From positions 372,001 through 436,000 of the forward strand of contig NZ_RCDB01000001.1 of assembly GCF_003651225.1 (NCBI RefSeq): 64,000 bases of DNA, written 5' to 3'. Source of the DNA: Microbacterium telephonicum. Lineage in GTDB: Bacteria > Actinomycetota > Actinomycetes > Actinomycetales > Microbacteriaceae. The notes beneath the pieces were generated by a model. That model searched no databases. It had not been told where the DNA came from and worked only from the letters and a program-made list of their open reading frames with translations. The position numbers and the translations under genes were made by a program. Shown here in pieces: positions 36,897-45,241 of this stretch (within the stretch, counting starts at the first letter, position 1; the number at the start of each line of letters is the position of its first letter).

Positions 36897-37852
36897 GCGA
36901 GCTGGGGCTTTCCGGTCGGGAGCGGGTCGGGGGAGGCGGGGGCGGGACCGGCCGGGGTGTCGCGCAGTGCATCCCGCCACGAGTGCGCGGGCGCCCAGCC
37001 GAGCAGACGCTTGGCCTTCGCGTTCGAGAAGGCGGGCGCCGAGCCGGTGAGCACGGCGGCGGCCTGCGCCGTCCCCGGATGGAACCGGGGGATGAGGTCG
37101 GCCAGCGGCTCGCGGGCCAGGGCGTCGTCGGCGCCGACGAAGAACGTCTCGGCGTTGGGGATGTCGGGAAGCGCGTCGAGCAGACGCTCGCAGAACGCCG
37201 CGACGTCGCGGGCGTCGACGTAGTTGAACACCGCGGGCGCCGACAGTGCCGGGTCGTCGAGACGTTCGCGCACCGTGTGGCCCTGCTGGGTCGGGGCGCC
37301 GGCCCATTCCTCGGGCGCGATCACGTAGCAGGGGCGGAACGACGCCAGACGCACGGCGTCGCCGGTCTGGCGGGCCAGCATCCGCACGGTCTGCTCGATG
37401 AGGTGCTTCGAGAGGGCGTAGGCGTTCCACGGGCGCGGCTCGGTACGCTCGTCGAGCGGGAAACGGTCGGGTACCCACCCCGTCGGGCAGTTGTAGCCGA
37501 GCGCGGTGGGGCTCGACGCGGCGACGATCTTCGGCACGCCGGCGGTCACCGCACCGCCCAGCACGGATGCCGCGAGGGCGGCGTTCGTGCGCAGGATGAC
37601 GTCTTCGGGGGCGCTGAAGGGCACCGCGATCGCGGCGAGGTGGATGACGGCATCCGGGCGCTCGCGGGCGAGCAGGCGCGTGGTCGCGTCGGCGTCGGTG
37701 AGATCGAGCGCGACCTGCCGGATGCCGGCGAGTTCGGCGGCGTCGGACTCGCCGCGGTCGACGGAGATCAGCTCGTGCCCGGCGCCGGCGAGCCCCGCGA
37801 CGAGGGTGCGTCCGAGGCGTCCGGCGCCGCCGGTGACGAGGATGCGGCTCAT
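36893..37852 (-). CDS. NAD-dependent epimerase/dehydrogenase (uronate dehydrogenase-like)
   Basis: 319-residue extended SDR. The NAD site is TGGAGRLGR (7-15), and the active-site Tyr145 and Lys149 lie in NAYALSKH. In an operon with aldarate-pathway enzymes it could oxidise a uronate to an aldarolactone, as uronate dehydrogenases do, though it is longer than those (about 265 residues). An epimerase role is the alternative. It is coupled to its neighbours by ATGA overlaps. Confidence 0.8.
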   Translation of the reverse strand: MSRILVTGGAGRLGRTLVAGLAGAGHELISVDRGESDAAELAGIRQVALDLTDADATTRLLARERPDAVIHLAAIAVPFSAPEDVILRTNAALAASVLGGAVTAGVPKIVAASSPTALGYNCPTGWVPDRFPLDERTEPRPWNAYALSKHLIEQTVRMLARQTGDAVRLASFRPCYVIAPEEWAGAPTQQGHTVRERLDDPALSAPAVFNYVDARDVAAFCERLLDALPDIPNAETFFVGADDALAREPLADLIPRFHPGTAQAAAVLTGSAPAFSNAKAKRLLGWAPAHSWRDALRDTPAGPAPASPDPLPTGKPQLA

Positions 37853-39195
37853 GCGTGCTCCCGGGTCTTGCCGGACAGCAGCGGGATGCCGAGGTCGGCG
37901 ATGTCGACGGGGAGGCCGGTGACGAGGGAGCGGTTGCCGGCGATGCCGACGGCGATGGAGCGGATGCCGTCGGTCCAATCGGCGGCGCGGGCGAGGGGGT
38001 CGTGTCCTCCGCCGACGAAGATGTCGGCGAGGAGGAGGGCGTCGCCGCCGCCGTGTCCGCCGGCGCCGTTCACGATGGGGATCTCGAGCGCCTCCTCCCA
38101 GTGGCGCTGCACGAGGAGGCGCTCGCCGTGGGGGCGGAGGGTGCCGGTGCCGCCGGCATCCTTCGCGCTCGGGTCGAGCACGGGATGCAGGCCTTCGCCG
38201 TGGAGGACGGCGCCGCGTTCGACGACGTCGAGTTCGGCGCGTCCTTCGGTGCCGTTGATCGCGACGCGGTAGCCCTCCCAGGGGGCGTGGGCGTTGAGGG
38301 AGTAGGAGAGGGTGGCACCGGAGGCGTAGTCGACGACGAGGGCGAGGTTGTCTTCGATCGTGATGCCGGGGCCGAACACGTCGCGGTCGCGGAGGTAGCC
38401 GTCGTGGGCTTCGGCGTCGAGGTAGAGGCTCGTGAGGCGGGGGTCGGTTCGCAGGTCGAGTTCGAACGGGTCGTGGTCGCCGTCGTGGGTGCCGCGGTCG
38501 GGGCGGTCGGTGAGCCCGCGGACGGCGGCGTTCTCGGCGCCGTAGAAGCGGAGGCCGCCGGAGGCGTAGACGCGGCGGGGGGTGGAACGGATCCACCAGT
38601 TGACGAGGTCGAAGTGGTGGCTGGATTTGTGGACGAGCAGCCCGCCGGAATGGTCTTTCTGGCGGTGCCAGCGTCGGAAGTAGTCGGCACCATGGTTGGT
38701 GTCCAGCATCCAGGAGAAGTCGATGCTCGTGACTTCGCCGATCATGCCGTCCTGCAGGATGCGGCGCAGCGCGCTGTTGCGGGGCGAATAGCGGTAGTTG
38801 AACGTGAGCACCACCTGGCCGCCGGTGCGGTGGGCGGCGTCTTCGATCGCGGCGGCGCTGTCCGCGTCGATCGTGAGGGGCTTTTCGACGACGACGTCGG
38901 CGCCGGCTTCGAGGGAGCGGACGATGAGCTCTGCGTGCAGGTCGTCGCGCGCGCACACGACGACCCGGTCGACCCGTTCGGCGGCGACCATGTCTTCGAG
39001 CCGGTCGGGCGTCCAGGTAGTGGGGGTCGGGAGGCCGCGGCCGGCGACGAGGTCGGCGTAGTAGGCGGCCCGGCCCGGGTTCGGCTCGCAGATCGCGACG
39101 AGCTCCGCCCGATCGGGGTAGGTCTGCGTGATCGCGTCCACGTACATCTGCGCGCGATGGCCCGCGCCGATCAGCGCGTAGCGGGTGGTCGTCAT
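37849..39195 (-). CDS. Gfo/Idh/MocA family oxidoreductase
   Basis: 448-residue sugar dehydrogenase-type protein. The N-terminal Rossmann fold has ALIGAGHRAQ (about 6-15), and VVVEKPLTID holds the family EKP lysine. The C-terminal alpha/beta domain includes KSSHHFDLVNWW with the catalytic-type histidines. It oxidises or reduces a sugar or sugar acid with a nicotinamide cofactor. First gene of the aldarate operon. GAGGACGA precedes the ATG, and a LacI-type operator sits 33 bases upstream. Confidence 0.86.
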   Translation of the reverse strand: MTTTRYALIGAGHRAQMYVDAITQTYPDRAELVAICEPNPGRAAYYADLVAGRGLPTPTTWTPDRLEDMVAAERVDRVVVCARDDLHAELIVRSLEAGADVVVEKPLTIDADSAAAIEDAAHRTGGQVVLTFNYRYSPRNSALRRILQDGMIGEVTSIDFSWMLDTNHGADYFRRWHRQKDHSGGLLVHKSSHHFDLVNWWIRSTPRRVYASGGLRFYGAENAAVRGLTDRPDRGTHDGDHDPFELDLRTDPRLTSLYLDAEAHDGYLRDRDVFGPGITIEDNLALVVDYASGATLSYSLNAHAPWEGYRVAINGTEGRAELDVVERGAVLHGEGLHPVLDPSAKDAGGTGTLRPHGERLLVQRHWEEALEIPIVNGAGGHGGGDALLLADIFVGGGHDPLARAADWTDGIRSIAVGIAGNRSLVTGLPVDIADLGIPLLSGKTREHA

Positions 39196-39227
39196 GACTC
39201 GTCCTCGGGTCGACCCGGCATCCGCCA

Positions 39228-39241
39228 GGAAACGTTTTCTC
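39228..39241 (-). promoter_or_regulatory. LacI-type operator of the aldarate operon
   Basis: Read on the minus strand this is GAGAAAACGTTTCC, differing in one base from GAGAAAGCGTTTCC at 40585. The AAACGTTT core is the usual LacI-family half-site arrangement. It ends 33 bases upstream of the first gene. Confidence 0.72.
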
Positions 39242-39287
39242 AGGCTAGCACAGGTGGGGGTAAGCGTGTTCCGGGACGTGAGTCTCT

Positions 39288-39515
39288 GCTCGCCAGTCAC
39301 TTCTGGCGGCCTCCGGCCGTCGGGAGTCGCCGTTTGTGGCTGCTGAGCGCGGGTGCGGTGCAGCGATGGACGCTCACCAGCCAGGTGTGGCGACCTGGAT
39401 GCTGTGGGGCCCACCGTTTGTGACCGGCGAGCGACGGCCGCGGGCGCGCGGCAGCCTCGGCTCACCAGTCGCGTGTGGCGGCCTCCGGCCCCCGGCACCC
39501 ACCATTTGTGGCTGC
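39288..39515. repeat. Three tandem family B repeats
   Basis: Units begin at 39288, 39372 and 39459 (spacing 84 and 87 bases). Each reads GCTCRCCAG, then TGGCGRCCT, then CCRTTTGTG, near GCTGCTGAGC-type ends. Ends of each unit are imperfect inverted repeats. A single further copy is at 17665. Confidence 0.68.
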
Positions 39516-39535
39516 GGAGGCGCGCGGCGGCGGGG

Positions 39536-40537
39536 TCAGTGCGGGGCGGGACCGGTGCTCGTGCGGATGACGAGCGCAGGGGTGCGGGTCGTCGCGGCGA
39601 CGGGGGTGCCGCCGCTGAGCTGCGCGTGCAGGGCGGCCCACGCGTCGGCGCCGAGTTCGGCGGCGGGCACGGCGGCGGTCGTCAGCGGCGGTGTCGTGTA
39701 GCGCGCGAACGGGATGTCGTCGAAGCCCGCGACCGAGAGCTGCTCCGGTACGCGGATGCCGCGATCGCCGACCGCCGAGAGCAGCCCCATCGCGACGAGG
39801 TCGTTGAAGGCGAGCACGCCGGAGGCTCCGGAGTCGAGCACGGCGTCGGCGACGGACGCTCCGCTGTCGAAGTCGACGCCGCACGCGAGTTCGTCGATCG
39901 TGAGGTCGGGGTGCGCGGCGCGCGCCACCGCGAGCGCCTCGAGCCGCGACGCGTTCGAGGCGCTGCCGACGACGCCGGCGAGGAACACCAGCCGCCGGTG
40001 GCCGAGCGCGTACAGGTGCTCGACGAGCTCGGTGAGCGCTGTGCGGTAGTCGGCGGCGGCGACGGGCGCCGCATCCTGGGGTGCGCGGTTGACGACGACG
40101 ACCGGCGCGAGATCGGGCAACAGCGATGCCAGCTCGGCCGCATCCATGCGCGGCGCGCACAGCACGAGGCCGTCGGTCCGGCGGCGCGTGTCGACGGCGA
40201 GCACCCGTTCCTCGGCGACCTGCTCCGCGGTGTCGGCGATGAGCACGTGATAGCCGTCGGCGGCCGCCGCGCGGCTGAGGCCGCGCAGGATGTCCTGGAA
40301 CGTCGGGTTCGCGAGGTCGGGGACGACGACGGCGACGGTCTGGGTGCGCCCGAGCACGAGACTGCGGGCGAGGGGGCTCGCCGCGTATCCCAGTTCCGCG
40401 GCCGTGCGGCGCACCCGTTCTGCGAGCGCGGGATCGACGGTCGCGTTGCCGTTCATCACCCGCGACACGGTCGACAGCGACACCTCGGCGTGGCGGGCGA
40501 CATCGGTGATCGTGGCCCGCCCCGGGGTCTTGGCCAT
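39536..40537 (-). CDS. LacI family transcriptional regulator
   Basis: 333-residue regulator. The HTH is at about residues 10-30 (ITDVARHAEVSLSTVSRVMNG), with the hinge SPLARSLVLGRT. A sugar-binding domain follows (LSVAGFDDIPFARYTTPPLTT near the end). Sites of one related sequence lie in front of it, in front of the downstream aldarate operon, in front of the divergent M24 gene and in front of the next operon. It is the best candidate to bind them. GGAGCG precedes the ATG. Confidence 0.88.
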   Translation of the reverse strand: MAKTPGRATITDVARHAEVSLSTVSRVMNGNATVDPALAERVRRTAAELGYAASPLARSLVLGRTQTVAVVVPDLANPTFQDILRGLSRAAAADGYHVLIADTAEQVAEERVLAVDTRRRTDGLVLCAPRMDAAELASLLPDLAPVVVVNRAPQDAAPVAAADYRTALTELVEHLYALGHRRLVFLAGVVGSASNASRLEALAVARAAHPDLTIDELACGVDFDSGASVADAVLDSGASGVLAFNDLVAMGLLSAVGDRGIRVPEQLSVAGFDDIPFARYTTPPLTTAAVPAAELGADAWAALHAQLSGGTPVAATTRTPALVIRTSTGPAPH

Positions 40538-40584
40538 GACGCGCTCCGTTTCCGCCGGGCGACCCGGACCCTCCATACTAGGGC

Positions 40585-40598
40585 GAGAAAGCGTTTCC
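40585..40598. promoter_or_regulatory. LacI-type operator between lacI and the M24 gene
   Basis: GAGAAAGCGTTTCC, within a larger near-palindrome (GGGCGAGAAA ... TTTCCCGCCC), lies in the 102-base divergent region and could control both genes. Confidence 0.72.
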
Positions 40599-40639
40599 CG
40601 CCCCAATCGGGCACCGACCCTGCGACGAAGCGAGGACCC

Positions 40640-41683
40640 ATGCCGTCGGCATCCGATCGACTCGAGAAGCAGCGGCGCCTCGCGGCCGTCCGCGCGGATG
40701 CCGGGGGAGCGCCGCTCGTGCTCACCACCCACGAGGCGGTGTCGTGGTACCTCGACGGCGTCCGCACCCACGTCTCCCTCGCCGGGCCGCCGGTCGCGGC
40801 CGTGCGTGTCGATGACGAGGGCGACACCCTGTACGTCGCCGCCAACGAGGCCGAGCGCCTCGTCGCCGAGGAGCTCCTCCCGGCGGATTCCGACCGCCTC
40901 GTGCGCGTGCCGTGGCAGACCCCGCCCGCCCTCGCCGCGACGGCCGCCGGCGACGCCCTCGCCGAACCGGCGGTCGCCGCCGCCCTGCGTGCCGCCCGGG
41001 CAAGCCTGCTGCCCGCCGAAGCCGAGCGCTACCGGATGCTGGGGCGCGACACCGCCGCCGTGCTCACGGATGCCGCAGCCACCCTGACCCCCGCGACGAC
41101 GGAGCGCGCCGCCGCATCGGCGCTCGCCTCGGGACTCGTCGCCCGCGGCATCGACCCGCTGGTCGTGCTGGTCGCCGGGCGCGAACGGCTGGCCCACCGG
41201 CATCCGCTGCCCACGGCGGGCCCGCTCGGCCCGCGCGCGATGCTCGTCGTCTGCGGACGGCGCCACGGGCTCATCGCGAACGCGACGCGCTGGGTGGGAG
41301 AGCCCGGAGCGGACGACGCGCGGATCATCGACGTCGAGGCGGCCTTCTTCGACGCGACGCACCCCGGCGCAGGGCTCGACGAGGCGTTCGACGCGGGCTG
41401 CGCCGCCTATGGCGCGGCGGGGTTCGATCCCGCCGAGTGGATGCGGCACCACCAGGGCGGGCCGACCGGTTATGCCGGCCGCGACCCCCGTGCGACGGGC
41501 GCCGAGAGCGACCGCATCGCCGACCGCCACGCATTCGCGTGGAACCCGAGCGCGCCGGGCGCGAAGGTCGAAGACACCGTGCTCGTCACGGCGGGGGGTG
41601 TCGAGGTGCTCACGGTCGACCCGCGCTGGCCGACCGTGACGCATGCGGGACGCGTCCGTCCGGCCGCCCTTTCCTTCGCCTGA
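40640..41683 (+). CDS. M24 (creatinase/aminopeptidase P) fold protein, possibly metal-free
   Basis: 347-residue protein with an N-terminal creatinase-like domain (about 1-115; LVLTTHEAVSWYLDGVRTHVS) and a pita-bread domain. The position where metallo-M24 enzymes have the first metal Asp reads VVCGRRHGLIANATRW, with no Asp-Gly pair. A histidine pair is present in MRHHQGGPTGYAGRD. The set of five metal ligands is not visible, so hydrolysis without metal (as in creatinase) or loss of activity is likely. GCGAGGA precedes the ATG. Its place among LacI-controlled sugar genes is unexplained. Confidence 0.72.
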   Translation: MPSASDRLEKQRRLAAVRADAGGAPLVLTTHEAVSWYLDGVRTHVSLAGPPVAAVRVDDEGDTLYVAANEAERLVAEELLPADSDRLVRVPWQTPPALAATAAGDALAEPAVAAALRAARASLLPAEAERYRMLGRDTAAVLTDAAATLTPATTERAAASALASGLVARGIDPLVVLVAGRERLAHRHPLPTAGPLGPRAMLVVCGRRHGLIANATRWVGEPGADDARIIDVEAAFFDATHPGAGLDEAFDAGCAAYGAAGFDPAEWMRHHQGGPTGYAGRDPRATGAESDRIADRHAFAWNPSAPGAKVEDTVLVTAGGVEVLTVDPRWPTVTHAGRVRPAALSFA

Positions 41684-41719
41684 TCCTCGGGCGGCCGGGG
41701 ACGCCGCGCGCGCCGAGCG

Positions 41720-41774
41720 GGTAAGCGCTTGCCAGATCGACTTCCACCTGCTTAGCTAGCGGAAAGCGTTTACC
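41720..41774. promoter_or_regulatory. Paired LacI-type operators before the DUF993 operon
   Basis: GGTAAGCGCTTGCC (41720-41733) and GGAAAGCGTTTACC (41761-41774) have starts 41 bases apart. Both are variants of the sites at 39228 and 40585. TTAGCT and TAGCTA between them could be part of the promoter. Confidence 0.68.
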
Positions 41775-41842
41775 GACCGAATCGCACCCCACCGGGCCCG
41801 TCGCCGCAGACGCGCCACACCCGCACACGAAAGCAGACTCCC

Positions 41843-43087
41843 GTGACCGACACGACCCTCGCCGCATCCACCGAGCCGGCCACCGCCGACGCCACCGCCG
41901 CCCCCGCCGCAGCCGCCTCCCGCCCCGCCGTCCGCGAGATCGGCATCATCATGAACGGCGTCTCCGGTCGCATGGGCTACCGCCAGCACCTGGTGCGCTC
42001 GATCCTCGCGATCCGCGACCAGGGCGGTATCGAGTTGCCCGACGGCACGAAGGTGACCGTCAAGCCGCTCCTCGTCGGACGCAGCGAAGCCAAGCTCGCC
42101 GACCTCGCCGCGAAGCACGGCATCGACGACTACACGACCGACCTGGATGCCGCCCTCGCCGACCCGCGCTGGGAGATCTACGCCGACTTCCTCGTGACGA
42201 AGGCCCGTGCGACGGCGCTGCGCAAGGCGATCGCGGCCGGCAAGACGATCTACACCGAGAAGCCCACCGCCGAATCGGTCGACGAGGCGCTCGAGCTCGC
42301 GAAGCTCGCCGCCGCCGCCGGCGTGAAGACCGGCGTCGTGCACGACAAGCTCTACCTGCCGGGCCTGCAGAAGCTCAAGCGCCTCATCGACTCCGGCTTC
42401 TTCGGCCGCATCCTCTCGGTGCGCGGCGAGTTCGGTTACTGGGTGTTCGAGGGCGACTGGCAGCCGGCGCAGCGACCGAGCTGGAACTACCGCGCCGAAG
42501 ACGGCGGCGGCATCATCGTCGACATGTTCCCGCACTGGAACTACGTTCTCGAGAACCTCTTCGGCGACGTGCAAACGGTGTACGCGCAGGCCGCCGTGCA
42601 CATCGCCGACCGCTGGGACGAGCGCGGCGAGCACTACACCGCGACGGCCGAGGATGCCGCGTACGGCATCTTCGAACTGTCCGGCTCACAGGGGCCCATC
42701 ACGGCGCAGATCAACTCCTCGTGGACGGTACGCGTGAACCGCGACGAACTCGTCGAGTTCCACGTCGACGGCACGCACGGCTCCGCCGTCGTCGGGCTGT
42801 TCGGCGCGAAGATCCAGCCACGGAACGCCACCCCGAAGCCGGTGTGGAACCCCGACCTGGAAGACACCCACGACTACGACGCCGACTGGCAGCAGGTGCC
42901 GACGAACGACGTGTTCTTGAACGGATTCCGACAGCAGTGGGAGGAGTTCCTCACCTCGTACGTGCTCGACACCCCGTACGAATTCGACCTGCTCGCGGGT
43001 GCGCGCGGTGTGCAGCTGGCAGAGGCGGGCCTGCGCTCGAGCCGCGAGGGTCGCAAGGTCGAGCTGCCCGCGCTGAGCCTGGACTGA
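41843..43087 (+). CDS. Gfo/Idh/MocA family oxidoreductase
   Basis: 414-residue dehydrogenase-type protein. After an Ala-rich N-terminus, EIGIIMNGVSGRMGYRQHL (about 32-50) is the nucleotide-binding fold, and IYTEKPTAES holds the EKP lysine. GIIVDMFPHWNYVLE in the second domain carries a likely catalytic histidine. It would act on a sugar or cyclitol with NAD(P). GAAAG precedes the GTG start. First gene of a coupled catabolic operon behind two operators; a partial site (GAGCGTTTCC) sits at its end near 43086. Confidence 0.86.
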   Translation: MTDTTLAASTEPATADATAAPAAAASRPAVREIGIIMNGVSGRMGYRQHLVRSILAIRDQGGIELPDGTKVTVKPLLVGRSEAKLADLAAKHGIDDYTTDLDAALADPRWEIYADFLVTKARATALRKAIAAGKTIYTEKPTAESVDEALELAKLAAAAGVKTGVVHDKLYLPGLQKLKRLIDSGFFGRILSVRGEFGYWVFEGDWQPAQRPSWNYRAEDGGGIIVDMFPHWNYVLENLFGDVQTVYAQAAVHIADRWDERGEHYTATAEDAAYGIFELSGSQGPITAQINSSWTVRVNRDELVEFHVDGTHGSAVVGLFGAKIQPRNATPKPVWNPDLEDTHDYDADWQQVPTNDVFLNGFRQQWEEFLTSYVLDTPYEFDLLAGARGVQLAEAGLRSSREGRKVELPALSLD

Positions 43088-43098
43088 GCGTTTCCGCC

Positions 43099-44301
43099 AT
43101 GACCGATCTCACCCTGCTCTCCCCGGACGGCGCGCTCCGGCGCACACCGCTCACCGGCGCCTCCGAATACACCCGTCCCACGGGGCCCCTGCGTTCCCGC
43201 GTCGCGTACGCCGCCGCGCACGTCGTCCCGAAGACGCACGCTGACAACACCCCCGGCCGGCCCGCCGAGATCGACTGGGACGCCACCCTCGCGTTCCGCC
43301 GCGGCGTGTATTCCTGGGGGCTCGGCGTGGCCGATGCGATGGACACCGCGCAGCGGAACATGGGGCTCGACGCCGCCGCGACCCGCGAACTGATCTCCCG
43401 TTCGGCCGCGGTCGCCCGCGAGGAGGGCGGTTCGGTCGTCGTCGGCGTCAACACCGACCACATCGAGGCCGAGCGGATCACGCTGGCCGAGGTGATCGAC
43501 GCCTACAAGAGCCAGCTGCATTTCACCGAGGAGCAGGGCGCGGGGCCAGTCCTCATGGCGTCGCGGCACCTCGCCCGCGCCGCAGGGGGCGCCGAGGACT
43601 ACCGCCGGGTCTACCGTGAGGTGCTCGCCGCGGCGACCACGCCCGTCGTGCTGCACTGGCTCGGCACCGCGTTCGACCCGCAGTTGCAGGGCTACTTCGG
43701 AGCGGACGACTGGCCCACCGCATCCGGCGTGCTGCTGGAGATCATCCGCGAGAACCCGGACAAGGTCGCCGGGGTCAAGATGAGCCTGCTCGACGCCGAC
43801 TCCGAGGTGGCCGTGCGCGAACGCCTCCCGGAGGGGGTGCGCATGTTCACGGGCGACGACTTCAACTACGTCGGGCTCATCGGCGGCGCCGACGTGCCCG
43901 CCGCGCGGCAGCCGCAGCGCGACCTGCGCGCCACACGGCAGCACTCCGACGCGCTGCTGGGCGCCTTCGCGGCGATCACCCCGGTCGCCTCCGCCGCCAT
44001 CCAGGCGCTGGATGCCGGCGACCCGGCGCGCTACCTCGAGATCCTGGAGCCCACCGAAGAGCTCTCCCGCCAGGTGTTCGCCGCGCCGACCTTCTATTAC
44101 AAGGCCGGCGTCGCCTTCCTCGCCTGGCTGAACGGATACCAGCCCGCCTTCCAGATGGTCGGCGGCCTGCACTCGGCGCGCAGCCTGCCGCACCTGTCGC
44201 GCATCGTCGACCTCGCCAACACCGCGAAGGCGCTCGAGCGACCCGACCTGGCGGCCGAACGCTGGCACGGGATGCTGCGCCTGAACGGAGTGGACGCATG
44301 A
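43099..44301 (+). CDS. DUF993 family (dihydrodipicolinate synthase-like) protein
   Basis: 400-residue protein of the DUF993 family, whose distant relation is to DapA-type aldolases. Visible blocks are FRRGVYSWGLGVADAMDTAQRN, TTPVVLHWLGTAFDP, VAGVKMSLLD with a lysine at the usual Schiff-base place, and FTGDDFNYVGLI. A retro-aldol or lyase step on a keto-sugar is a reasonable inference, not established. It lies between a Gfo/Idh dehydrogenase and an isomerase; its stop overlaps the latter (ATGA). Confidence 0.82.
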   Translation: MTDLTLLSPDGALRRTPLTGASEYTRPTGPLRSRVAYAAAHVVPKTHADNTPGRPAEIDWDATLAFRRGVYSWGLGVADAMDTAQRNMGLDAAATRELISRSAAVAREEGGSVVVGVNTDHIEAERITLAEVIDAYKSQLHFTEEQGAGPVLMASRHLARAAGGAEDYRRVYREVLAAATTPVVLHWLGTAFDPQLQGYFGADDWPTASGVLLEIIRENPDKVAGVKMSLLDADSEVAVRERLPEGVRMFTGDDFNYVGLIGGADVPAARQPQRDLRATRQHSDALLGAFAAITPVASAAIQALDAGDPARYLEILEPTEELSRQVFAAPTFYYKAGVAFLAWLNGYQPAFQMVGGLHSARSLPHLSRIVDLANTAKALERPDLAAERWHGMLRLNGVDA

Positions 44302-45194
44302 ACGCCCCCGATCCCCGCCTGTCGATCAACCAGGCCACGATCAAGCACGCCGATCTCGCCACCGCGCTGCGGGTGACGGCGGATGCCGGGGTGCAGGCGA
44401 TCGGGCTGTGGCGCGAGCCGGTGCAGGAGGTCGGTCTCGCCACGGCGGCGCGGATGCTGACCGACTCGGGCCTGCGGTTCACGACGCACTGCCGTTCCGG
44501 GTTCTTCACGATGCCGGAGGGCCCGGCGCGGCGCGCGTCGATCGACGACAACCGGGTCGCGATCGAGGAGGCCGCGACCCTCGCCGCCGCCGGTGCTCCG
44601 GGATCGACCGCGATCCTCGTGCTCGTCGTCGGGGGGCTGCCGCCGCTCGGCGAGCCCGGGGCCCGCGATCTCGTCGGCGCCCGCGAGCGCGTGCGCGACG
44701 CGATCGGCGAGCTGGCCCCGGATGCCGTCGCCGCCGGGGTGACCCTCGCGATCGAGCCGCTGCATCCGATGTACGCGTCCGACCGGTGCGTCGTGTCGAC
44801 CCTCGGCCAGGCCCTCGACATCGCCGCCGACTTCCCGGCCGACGTCGTGGCCGCGACCGTCGACACGTTCCACATCTGGTGGGATCCCGACGTGCTCGCC
44901 TCGATCGCGCGCGCCGGGGCCGAAGGCCGGATCGCGACCTACCAGGTGTGCGACTGGAAGACCCCGCTGCCCGCCGACGTGCTGCTGTCGCGGCACTACC
45001 CGGGCGACGGCGTCATCGACTTCGCCTCGCTCACCGACGCGGTCGTCGCGACCGGGTACGACCGTGACATCGAGGTCGAGATCTTCAACGAGCAGATCTG
45101 GGCCACCGACCCCGCCGTCGCCGTCGCCGTCGCCGTCGCCGGGTTCGCGGCATCCGTCTCGCCCCACCTGCCGGCGGGCGCGCGGCGGGCGTGA
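44298..45194 (+). CDS. Sugar phosphate isomerase/epimerase family protein
   Basis: 298-residue xylose-isomerase-like TIM-barrel protein (AP endonuclease 2 superfamily). Metal-binding positions are suggested by LAIEPLHPMY, VDTFHIWWDPD and the late IEVEIFNEQIW. It is expected to isomerise, epimerise or dehydrate a sugar or keto-sugar. It is coupled to DUF993 by a four-base overlap. Near its end GTCGCC repeats six times in tandem (45117-45140), encoding repeated Ala-Val. Confidence 0.85.
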   Translation: MNAPDPRLSINQATIKHADLATALRVTADAGVQAIGLWREPVQEVGLATAARMLTDSGLRFTTHCRSGFFTMPEGPARRASIDDNRVAIEEAATLAAAGAPGSTAILVLVVGGLPPLGEPGARDLVGARERVRDAIGELAPDAVAAGVTLAIEPLHPMYASDRCVVSTLGQALDIAADFPADVVAATVDTFHIWWDPDVLASIARAGAEGRIATYQVCDWKTPLPADVLLSRHYPGDGVIDFASLTDAVVATGYDRDIEVEIFNEQIWATDPAVAVAVAVAGFAASVSPHLPAGARRA

Positions 45195-45228
45195 CCCGTG
45201 GCTCGGTCGTGAACGCCGTCCGGCGACC

Positions 45229-45241
45229 TAGACTCGCGGTC
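45229..45241 (+). promoter_or_regulatory. -10 box (TAGACT) near the second LacI start
   Basis: TAGACT at 45229-45234 ends seven bases before the GTG at 45242, giving a leaderless or nearly leaderless transcript separate from the upstream operon. Confidence 0.5.

Larger units (their letters stand above)
39196..39535. other. Intergenic region with operator and tandem repeats
   Basis: 340 bases between the aldarate operon start and the stop of the LacI gene. It holds the operator at 39228-39241 and three family B repeats. No gene seen. Confidence 0.6.

Noticed and set aside
39288..39515. CRISPR-like array
   Set aside because: Units are only partly alike, differ in length, have no unique spacers of constant size and there are no cas genes.
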